A stretch of 64,000 nt of DNA from Macrocybe gigantea (lineage: Eukaryota > Basidiomycota > Agaricomycetes > Agaricales > Callistosporiaceae), in the NCBI GenBank assembly GCA_011319805.1, contig SJRY01000271.1, positions 124,001 through 188,000 on the forward strand, in the 5' to 3' direction. Every line of letters starts with the position of its first letter. The stretch's first letter is position 1. Position numbers and translations under genes: made by a program. Of the stretch, positions 50,258 through 59,510 are shown in pieces. A model generated the notes under the pieces. The model had not been told where the DNA came from and searched no databases. It saw only the letters and a list, made by a program, of their open reading frames with translations.

Positions 50258-52840
50258 TTTGTAAGCTTGGATGCTTATAATGTGACTATCATGATCATGT
50301 GGTTACAAAACATCATAGCTAGTGGTAGTAGAAGATGAGACTTCTTCTCTTTCATCATTACTATTTTTTCTTGACCTTTCTTATACCCTCTCAAATGACT
50401 CTGATCATACCCTCTGCTTGTTGTTTAGTTCAAGTTTTGACAGCTCTAGTTTTTCTTTTGAGAAAAAGGGTTTTCAGCTATATTGCATAGGGATACAAGT
50501 GCAACTGGTCCAAGGGCAATGGTTATATGATACTGACTGATGCCATCTTATTCTATGATCATTCTATAGACTAAAAAGGATATATGACCAACATGACAAC
50601 TTCTATGTCAACTGCAACAAAGGCAGTAATAATAAGGACTACTATGAATCCTCCTGTTACTGCTATAAATATCTGCCCATATTGAGGACATCTTCACCAA
50701 GGACAATCTGGATGCCATTACTGCCCTCATGCCATTCTCCATTCTTGGGAACAGGTTGAATACAAGCACTAATATATGTGCCTCTTTGACTGAATGCTAT
50801 TTATAATAATGCTGCTCTATTTCAGAGCCACTGACCAAGTTCTCCTTAACAGTGATCAGACTTATTGACTGTAGGGTATATATCATCCTTATAGATAGCA
50901 AACTTATTGAGAACTATATAGATTCAATCTTGGGAAACCTTTCTCCTGCTCTGTTGTACTCAGTAATTCAAACTTTTCTTAATCAATTGCTATGCATGAA
51001 CTTTTGCAGTATGTAAAGATCCATTTCTCTTTTTCCAACTCATCTTAGACATCTTGCACTTTCTATACCATGATTGCTATGAACCTTTACATACCTATTC
51101 TTTTTAGACTGCCTTTCTTAAAACACAATCACCTTGTTCTAGATATAGATATATATAGACATAGATGCATGTATTATAATATATAAGCAAAATAATTACA
51201 ATTTGATAAATCTACTACTTGCTTCTGCTCCTCCCATTCTGCAGCCTATGCATATATTACTACCTTAGCAATAACATCTCAACATCATCATAGTGAAAGA
51301 AATGAAGGTACAAAAGGATATCATCTTGCATGAACTGCTCAAGTAAACTGCAGAGAGGCATAAGAAAGAAATAGAAATATCAAATAATTCCATTGTTTTA
51401 TTGATCAAGATATATTGAAATACTAGCTATTGAAAAAAGACTGAATTCACTTGAGGACTAATACAAGTTCTTATACAAGGACTGTTAGAAATGCCCCTCC
51501 TGTCTGGACTTGTGCATAGGACAGGACCCAGGCTATGTGCCTAGCAATACACACAGCCTATGGCTGTATGTACAGCAATGCACAGTACAAGCTGTGCATG
51601 CAGTAATATACAGCAAATGGCTGTGTGCACAGCAGTGCACAGTCTACAGCTATGCCCACAGCAATGTGCAGCCTATGGCTGTGCACACAGCCTTCTATAT
51701 ATATATATAGGTAGCACAGAGCGCCTTGAAGTCCCCAGTATTCTCACTCAGGACTTCTAGGTTCTAAGGCTCATCCAGAGTATTTTCTATGTCTAGTTTT
51801 AACAAGCACCTATTTGAGCCAATCCTGCACATTGATGAGTTATCAGATTTTATATATGCTTTGATCAAACTAAAAGATATAAATAGAAGTATAGCAATAT
51901 GCACCTATGCTTGCCCTTAGAAGTACAGAGATGTATAGGAAACTCTCATACAACATCTGGATGCAGGATATATATACCCATTGTCTTTTCTGCATACCTT
52001 TTCTGCCTTCATCATCTCTAATGCAAATGTTATGATGCTTCTCTACTGGATTAATAACTACCATTAACTAAATATGAATATAGTAACAGATAGTCATCTT
52101 TTACCTCAAGTAGCTTACATATTAGTAAACTGCATAAAAGGCAAAATTTGGAGCATGTTTAATATGACAAATAATTTCTTCCAAACTTGAATGCAACTTC
52201 AAGATATTCTATTGATAGCAGTATCACTGCCATTTGGCCTTTACAAATAGGCCATATTGCCTATAGGACTTCAGAATGCCCTAGCAATACACCAGCACTA
52301 GGTAATAGAAGCCTTACAACTGTTAATTAGAAAGTGCTGCTATATGTACTTGGATGATATTATTATCAGGTCCAATTTTATAGAAGAATATGAGTGTGAC
52401 CTTGCTACAGTCATAGACCTTTTATATGCAAAGCAGCTTTATTGCAATCCAAAAAAATCTAAACTTTTTCATCTGTCTATCAACTTTCTTAAATATCAGA
52501 TCTCATAGAAAGGACTTGAAGCAGATGAGCACAAAGAATAGTGAATCTTGGACTGGCTAAAACTTGCTAATATAAAGGAAGTTTATACTTTCTTAGACTT
52601 GATGTGATATATTACTATATTCCTACCTTCTCTCACCTGCTATACTAGTATACTTAACCCTTTGACCTCAAAGAAGGCTGAACTCACATGGCTAGGCTAG
52701 AAGGTGCATTACAATGCAGCATGTAATATAGTAAAAAAACATATCATGTCTAGAGAGTGCTTGATGAGTATTGATTATGATTTAATAGCAGAATATAAGA
52801 TTTTCATTATAACAGATGCCAGGTGTAAATATATCTCAAT
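50258..52840 (+). mobile_element. Remnant of a third gypsy family (D), split by a solo LTR-C
   Basis: Heavily decayed pol fragments in the same order as gypsy elements: a protease-like LTVIRLIDCRVYIILIDSKL.. (about 50830-50930), reverse transcriptase CYMYLDDIIIRSNFIEEYE (about 52340-52400), KQLYCNPKKSKLFHLSINFL and ILNPLTSKKAELTW, and the RNase H start EYKIFIITDA (about 52795). It has many stops and is AT-rich. It is clearly separate from families A and B. No LTR of this family is seen. Confidence 0.7.
51483..51804 (+). mobile_element. Solo LTR of family C (copy C1) with hairpin-type tandem repeat
   Basis: 322 bp, TGTTAGAAATGCCCC..TTTTAACA. The flanks AGGAC (51478-51482) and AGCAC (51805-51809) look like a 5-bp duplication with one mutation. 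It has a TATATATATATAGG promoter-like run (about 51695-51710). About five units of 29 bp lie at roughly 51549-51692, each an imperfect palindrome of the form CACAGCC-TAT-GGCTGTG. Confidence 0.88.
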
Positions 52841-53120
52841 AGAGGCAAACCACAAGGAGCTTTTCAATTTATGTTATACATCTGCACAATACATTGTTGA
52901 AAGGGTCTTTGGTGTACTGAAAAAACATTGGAAGATCCTTACACAACTACCACAATATAATATGTCTATCCAAGCCAAAGTCTCCCCAGCTCTTATAGCA
53001 CTGTACAACTTTATTTCGATCCATGATTCATATAATATTGATTAATATCTCAATGGGATGGATGATGATCTTGATCCAAATTCTAGCCAAGTATGTGATA
53101 ATAAATTTGGAAGATTGGCA
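52841..53120 (+). pseudogene. PIF/Harbinger transposase C-terminal fragment
   Basis: The frame reads EANHKELFNLCYTSAQYIVE, RVFGVLKKHWKILTQLPQYN and ALIALYNFISIHDSYNID. This is the C-terminal DDE_Tnp_4 region of Harbinger transposases, with the usual NxRHAxARNxxERxFGVLK pattern. It is fused in frame to the gypsy D RNase H fragment upstream. No terminal inverted repeats or intact transposase are seen. Confidence 0.7.
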
Positions 53121-53248
53121 GATGGTGTTATAGACAGCACAATTTCTTATATTATCTTTCTCCTACCCCTTATCTCCTATCACACAGCACTGTGCAGTGC
53201 ATAGTCCATCAAGTCACTTCTATTCTCTAGTCAACCTGAGTCACTTTC

Positions 53249-53593
53249 TGTTAGAAATGCCCCTCCTGTCCGGACTTGTGCATAGGACAGGACCCAGGCT
53301 ATGCACCTAGCAATGCACACAGCCTATGACTGTGTGCGCAGCAATGCACAGCACAAGCTGTGCATGCAGTAATGCACAGTAAATGGCTGTGTCTGCAGCA
53401 GTGCACAGCCTACAGCTGTGCACACAGCCTTCTACATGTATATATAGGTAGCACAGAGTGACTTGAAGTCCTCAGTGTTCTCACTCAGGACTTCTAGGCA
53501 AGTACTTGTACATAACTCAATTACTAGTGTTCTCACTCAGGACTTCTAGGTTCTAAGGCTCATCCAGAGTGTTCCCTGTGCCTAGTTATAACA
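53249..53593 (+). mobile_element. Solo LTR of family C (copy C2)
   Basis: 345 bp, TGTTAGAAATGCC..TATAACA, inserted in LTR-B4 with the exact duplication CTTTC (53244-53248 and 53594-53598). It has the hairpin-type 29-bp repeats and a duplicated GTTCTCACTCAGGACTTCTAG segment that copy C1 lacks. Confidence 0.95.
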
Positions 53594-53702
53594 CTTTCTG
53601 CTAGCCTTACTCATCTGCAGTCACAGCATTGTGCAGTCCATGGTCCACACTCACATACTATAACATATATAAAGGCTCCCAGATGTACTAGTAGCACTAG
53701 GC

Positions 53703-55789
53703 TTTTTTTTTTTTAAATCAACAATTTATAAAGCAGTGCTCGGTGGCAGTCTACTTGTAAATACACAGAGGTACCTACAATAAATACAACTAGTCCGACT
53801 GAAACCAGACTGAGGAGATATACATGGAGAGTGCAATAACCCTGTTCTCTCATGCCCGTGCTCGAGCTGCTCATGCTCGTGCCCATGCTGACTTGCCCAT
53901 TAGGCCTGCATCCCCCAGCTCCTAGGAGCCAGACATGGTCAGTTCCATGTAAAGGGTCCAAAAGGGCCATAACGACAGGTGTCACAGAGTCTGCAATACG
54001 CAATGAAGCTCAGTGTTCACTTTTGTCAAACACTATATTGGATTGATGCTCTGGGTCCCCCAGCCTGAAGGCTGGCTGCGGTCACTTCCATGCAAAGGCC
54101 CCGCTAGGAGCCATAACCCAAGTATCCCCAGCTACGAAGAGGCAGTTACCTGCTACCTGGATCCGGGATAAAAGCACCTGCTGCCTTATTAGACATCAGG
54201 TACTTAATGAACCAGGAATGCACAAAGGCATCATACTGGCGTTCAGTTGGTCTGCTCCAGTTATGGCACAGAGTCATAATGTGAACGGAGTCCTCAGGCC
54301 CCCATCTGCACGAGCATTCATCGCTCTCGACAAAGTTGAACCGCGCTCGATACAAATTGATCGGTACATGTCCACATGCAATGGGACAGCAGCGAGCAAA
54401 TAGCTCATTGCTGGTCACCAACTTCATGAAACCCATTCTTTTACAAAGCAGGTGCTCATAGAACTCAGGCTTTCCAGCATCGTGGAATCAAAACATGGAA
54501 GCGCCAATATATTTCTTAATTCCAGAGTCATGGAACCAAGAGGCATGCATGTCATCATCCGCCTCCTTGTAGAGTGTGTCTGTAGTGTAGAGGGGATGAA
54601 GTCCCTGAGGGATGTCGAGGCCATGCACTGACTTGTGCGCTTTGACTTGGATAGCCCACTTCTAAGAGAAGGGGACATGCCAGAATACAATCTGGTGCAG
54701 CTCAGACTGGGTGAACCAAGCCTGCAATGAAGTGCACAGTGCAATAGAATGCAACTGCATAGAGTGAGGGTTGCAATCGACAATGCGATTGATTGCATTC
54801 ATCAAGTCCAGAAAGCACATGATGGATGTCGCTCCATTCTGTGCAATAGCCTTTTGAATTGCCATGCACAATCCAATCAGCTCGGAGTCATCGCTTGTCG
54901 CTTTGCTGACAGGCTGATGAGTTTTGAAAACAAGTGTATTGCCTCAGTATACCTGGGATGAATACACTGATTGTCTAAGTGTATCTGCTTTCATGGGCAC
55001 GGCACCATCACTACTAGTATATATACAACCAGGTCAAGCTGGCACTCAACGAGTGCCTGTTCAAGCAATGTGCGATAAGCCTTGATGGAGTCTTCATCCT
55101 TGCCAAGGAGCTTGTGGATCTTAAGGCAGCTGCTGAACTGGTCAACAAGCCACCTGCCTAGATTATTCACATCTGCGAAATAGTCCGTGGATAAAAAGTT
55201 AGGTGGTTTAAGGTCCACCAAGTCCTTGAGAGAGGACTTGAGCACACTATGCTGCCTGTCTGAGAGGGAGGTCAAGTTCTTCAACCTCAAAGAATTCCCA
55301 CCTGCCTGTGGTGGAGTGGTCAGAGACCTGAGGGCATGCCTTAGGTTGGAATTAGCAAGATGGGCAGTGGACCTGACTTTCAAACACTTGATGAACCCAG
55401 CGATTGGCTCAACACAGGCCATTGTTTCAGCTGCACCCTCTGGAGTAGTGCAGAACTGACCATTAATCCAAATGCAAGTCTTATGTTGCATCTGGCATAA
55501 CTGCTTCAACAGTGCGATATTGTGCATACCATTGAAGTTCCATAGCAAACAGCCATATGTTGTGATAGGACGCATGCATGACAGGTAAAGAGTGTGCTTC
55601 TGTTGAGGAGATAGTCCTCACACAGAGTTGCCCAACATCTGGAATGCCCTGGCAGTTGTCAGCACTTTCGTTGCATAGAAACAGACATGCTCTTTAAAGG
55701 ACAGGCACACATCCAAGAAAAACCCAAGGTATCTCCAGACATCTTTGGGCCATAAGGGAGTGTTGCCTGTGAATGGGGTGAAACCCAAA
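53703..55789 (-). mobile_element. LINE copy L1 with RNase H domain, 5'-truncated
   Basis: Non-LTR retrotransposon on the minus strand. The poly(A) tail (T run from 53703) lies at its 3' end, and a 14-bp duplication TAGTAGCACTAGGC flanks it (53689-53702 and 55790-55803). It keeps the end of the reverse transcriptase ORF (MRPITTYGCLLWNF, about 55575) and an RNase H region (IQKAIAQNGATSIMCFLD, about 54865). A cysteine/histidine motif follows (CSCRWGPEDSVHIMTLC, about 54310). The RNase H is typical of the I/Tad1-like LINE groups. It has frameshifts and stops. Confidence 0.88.
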
Positions 55790-55880
55790 TAGTAGCACTA
55801 GGCTTAATATTTCTTTTGCTATTGTCTCAAACTGCTCACACACTTAGTCTGCCTGAGTCCTTTGTGATTCATCTTGCTGC

Positions 55881-58450
55881 CTCCCATTAACAGGGCCACT
55901 TGCCCTGCTTCCAGCAAGCACTCTTATGCACAAGCCCTAGCCCAACCAGCCACTACATCTGCTGAGGCTATCATAGCCTTGGCAAAGACATTTCTTCACC
56001 TTTCTGCAAACAAGATTGTCTCCCTGCAGAAGGAAGCAACCAAGGAGTCATTCAGACCACCCAAGAAGAAGGCCAAGTCCACCTTGCATGGACCATCTTG
56101 ACATAACATCAGAGTAACCTATACTTTCTCAGTAGACAATGACTCTGTTGCTGCTGGCACTCTCCTTACAACCTGAGGACTCTGTCAAGTCTTATCATGC
56201 ATCACTCAAACAAGTGCTTGTTGAGTGCCAGCTTAAGCCTAACTGTGTATACATGAGTGGTAATGGCGCCGTGCCCACGAAAGCAGATACACCTATGGTA
56301 GACAGTCAGTGTACTCATCCCGGGTTTACCGAGGCAATACACTTGTTTTTGAAACTCGTCAGCCTGTCGGCAAAGCAACAAGTGATGACTCCGAGCTGAT
56401 TGGATTGTGTATGTCAATCCAAAAAGCCATCACACAGGATGGAGCTACATCTGTTGTGTGCTTCCTCGACTCGATGAATGCAATCAATCGCATCATCGAT
56501 TGCAACCCTCACTCTATGCAGTCACATTCTATTGCACTGTGCACCTCACTGCATGCTTGGTTTACCCAATCCGAGCTGCACAGGATTATATTCTGGCATG
56601 TCCCTTCCTCCTGGAAGTGGGCTATTCAAGTCGAAGCACACGAGTCTGTGCGTGGCCTCGACATCCCTCAGGGACTTCGTCCCTTCTATACCACAGACGC
56701 ACTCCAGATGGAGGTGGATGATGACATGCATGCCTCCTGGTTCCATGAATCTGGAACCAAGAAATATATTAGTGCTTCCATGTTTCGATTCCACAATGCT
56801 GGAAAGCCTGAATCCTATGAGTGTTCACTTCGTAAAAGAACAGGTTTCATGAAGTTGGTGACAGGCAACGAGCTGTTCGCTTGGTGCTGCCGCATCGCAT
56901 GCAGACATGCACCGATCAATGCGTATCGAGTGCGGTTCAATTTTGTTGAGAGCGATGAATGCTCTTGTGGATGTGGGCCTGAGGACTCCGTCCACATTAT
57001 GACTCTGTGCCGTAACTGGCACAGACCAACCGAACACCAGTATGATGCCTTTGTGTGTTCCTGGTTCGTTAAGTACCTGATGTCTAATAAGGCAGCAGGT
57101 GCTTTTATCCTGGATCCGGGGGCGGGTAACTGCCTCTTCACAGCGGGGGATACTCAGGATTATGGCTCCTTGCGGGGCCTTTGCGTGGAAGTAACCACAG
57201 CTGGCCTTCGGGCTGGGGGACCTAGAGCATCAATTCAACATGGTGTTCGACGAAAGTGAATACCGAGCTTCATTGCATATCGCAGTCTCTGTGACACCTG
57301 TCGTTATGGCCCTTTTGGACCCTTTATGTGGAACTGACCACATCTGGCTCTTAGGAGCTGGGGGATGCAGGTCTAGCAAGTGAGTCAGCATGAGCACATG
57401 CCTAAGTGGCATGCACATGGGCAGGAGACAGCAGGGTTAGTGCACCCTCTATGTACATCCCCTCAGTCTGGTTATGGTCAGACTAGTTGTATTTATTGTA
57501 GGTACCTTCGTGTATTTACAAGCGGACTGCCACCGAGCACCGCTTTATAAATTGTTGATTTAAAAAAAAAAAAAAAAAAACTCTCCTCACAACCCTCAAC
57601 TAGGAGTTGACTGCTAGTAAATCCTGGATTCAATGTGAATCCATCCAGGACCACTCTGCCTCCTTATTCTCTTGTTTGATGATGAAAGTGGCCTCTTCTA
57701 AGGACCTTGGCATTTTGCATAAGCCTGCACTCCAGTATGCTCTGGCAAGTTTGACTGTCAAGCTCACCATTCTGATGAGCATTTCCTATATGAAACTGCT
57801 CAATGTTCCCTACTTCAATGCCAATTGCAGTATTCTAACTGCTTGATAAGCTTATAAGATTCTCTGAGACTCCTCATTCTCAGATCTCATCACTCTCGTT
57901 AGAGTTCTGCATATCATGTGTAACTCTAAGAACTCCAATACTGCAACCATTTGGTTCAATATTGAAGACATGTCAACTGACCAGAACATCAAGGCTCTGG
58001 ATAATTGCATGGTCATAGTCCGCAACTGGTGACACTAGTTCTGGGCCGCTCTTTCATCACTGGGCTTTCTCCTGTGCAACCATTATTGGTACTGGGGGCA
58101 CTCCTCTTTGAAGTGCAACCAATAATCACTTTGATGCCTGCTGTGTGGGAAACTATATAGAAAAGAGTATCACTATATGCTGGTGTCTTGTTGCAAGGCA
58201 AGACCTAAGGCCAATCCTTCTTACAAGGCAACTCCAGCAGGTCAACCCTGCCCTCATACTTCGAAGTATTTTAGTTGTGGCAAAGACCACTCTACCAATG
58301 ACCAGAAGTGTGCCTTCTAGAAGAACCACTTGAGAGGAAGTACACCTAATCATACTCCTACACTCAGTTCAGAAACTAAGAGAACAAGACAGATGCATAT
58401 AATTAAGAAAAAGAACAAGATACAAATGAAGTAGAAGAAAGGAAAGATAG
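55881..58450 (+). pseudogene. LINE ORF1-like (gag-like) region, interrupted by LINE L2
   Basis: Reading through 55881-56158 and 57595-58450 gives one protein-like sequence with stops. It has an Ala/Thr-rich start (AQALAQPATTSAEAIIALAK), a basic patch (RPPKKKAKS), a middle helical part (LQYALASLTVKLTILMSISY) and a C-terminal Cys/His cluster (FSCGKDHSTNDQKC, about 58265). This fits the nucleic-acid-binding ORF1 of a LINE. L2 lies between the two parts, flanked by a 15-bp duplication. Confidence 0.55.
56174..57580 (+). mobile_element. LINE copy L2, 5'-truncated, RNase H ORF largely open
   Basis: Plus-strand copy ending in about 19 A residues. It is flanked by the duplication ACTCTCCTYACAACC (56159-56173 and 57580-57594, one C/T difference). 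The open frame 56309-57259 covers the RNase H domain (DSELIGLCMSIQKAITQDGA, SVVCFLDSMNAINRIIDCNP) and the Cys/His motif CSCGCGPEDSVHIMTLC. The start has MSGNGAVPTKAD, in another frame near 56250. It is less decayed than L1. Confidence 0.88.
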
Positions 58451-58458
58451 GAAAAATC

Positions 58459-58520
58459 AGTTTTTTTTTAAAATCAATAATTTATATAGCAGTGCTTGAT
58501 AGCAGCCTGCTTGTACAGTC
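58459..58520 (-). mobile_element. Very short LINE 3' end (copy L4)
   Basis: A T run followed by AAATCAATAATTTATATAGC and GCAGCCTGCTTGTACAG, matching the last 60 or so bases of L1-L3. It is a strongly 5'-truncated insertion. Confidence 0.7.
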
Positions 58521-59142
58521 TCCTTGCAAAAGTTTTGCAACATGTAAATGAATAAAAACATACTCTTGAAAGAATTCATTTTTACACTACCACAACTCTA
58601 TGCTATACTGTAGGTGAAAAGCATGCTATTTGAGGCAAAATTAAACTCTCTTTGTAAATGACTTCTGAAGAAGTCTGAGTCACATCCTGATTGAATGGAG
58701 GAAGACAAACTTCTATCTGAATACAAATTTTTGCATAGCCACAACCTCACAGATCCTGAGGATGTGGCTAAAACATGGGAGGTTGGCATCTATTCTCTCT
58801 GTTCAATATCTTCATTCCTACCCAACCTTTTATATGAAGATTACTCATGGGTTAGAGGCAACCTCATGATAGACATGGATGTGCAAAGTTGAGGCACAAA
58901 TTCAAGAAGTTTTCCCTGTGCAGGGGCAGAAAATTCGATGGAGGAAAAGGGCAGGCAAGTTGCTTCCTTAACCCAATCTCAACAATGCCACTAATCCTCG
59001 ATGCTGGTTTTTATTCATTATTCAATTTATTTTTATTTAGAGGATATGTAGAGCTTGAAGCTCCAAGCACAATGCTTGAATCAACCTGATCTAGCTGTAT
59101 GTAACTGGGAGACAAATGACAATGCCCTGTTCTATACTATTT
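58521..59142. other. Unassigned repeat-region DNA
   Basis: AT-rich with two short frames (58695-58892 and 58889-59089), neither carrying a known domain. The first (MEEDKLLSEYKFLHSHNLTD) looks protein-like but I cannot place it. Confidence 0.35.
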
Positions 59143-59510
59143 TTTTTTTATTTTTTTTTTTAAATCAGCAATTTTTATAGTAGCACTCAATATGGCAGTC
59201 CACTTATACATATATGGTGGTATCTACAATAAATACTATGAGTCCAAAAGGAAACTGGATTAAAGGGATAAACATAGAGGGCACACTAACCCTGTTATCT
59301 TCTGCCTGTGCATGACTACTAACCACTTGTACCCATGCTTACTTGTTTGCTAGGTCTGTGTCCCTCAGCTCCTAAGAGCCAGATGTGGTCAATTCCCTGT
59401 AAAGGGTCTGAGAGGGCCCATAACAACAGATATTGCAGAATCTATGAAGCACAATGAAGCTCGGTGTCTGCTTTCATCAAACACCATACTGACTTGGTGC
59501 TTTGAGTCCC
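59143..59510 (-). mobile_element. LINE copy L5 (3' part)
   Basis: A T run then about 360 bp matching the 3' untranslated region of L1, including CAGCTCCTAAGAGCCAGATG and GGTCTGAGAGGGCCCATAAC. It ends exactly at the 3' LTR of A2 (59511), so A2 probably inserted into this LINE. Confidence 0.8.

Larger units (their letters stand above)
53126..55880 (+). mobile_element. LTR of family B (copy B4), split by a solo LTR-C and a LINE
   Basis: LTR-B pieces lie at 53126-53248, 53599-53702 and 55804 to about 55880. They read TGTTATAGACAGCAC.., then CTTACTCATCTGCAGT..ACATATATAAAGG, then CTTAATATTTC..GATTCATCTTG. Both interruptions are flanked by target-site duplications. No internal B sequence is attached, so it was probably a solo LTR. 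Confidence 0.88.

Noticed and set aside
51549..51692. CRISPR-like array (about 29-bp repeats)
   Set aside because: The units are directly adjacent, degenerate and without unique spacers. They lie within an LTR of a eukaryotic element that occurs three times.
54218..54961. Plus-strand ORFs within LINE L1
   Set aside because: They are antisense to the RNase H region. The minus strand matches L2 and L3 at the protein level.
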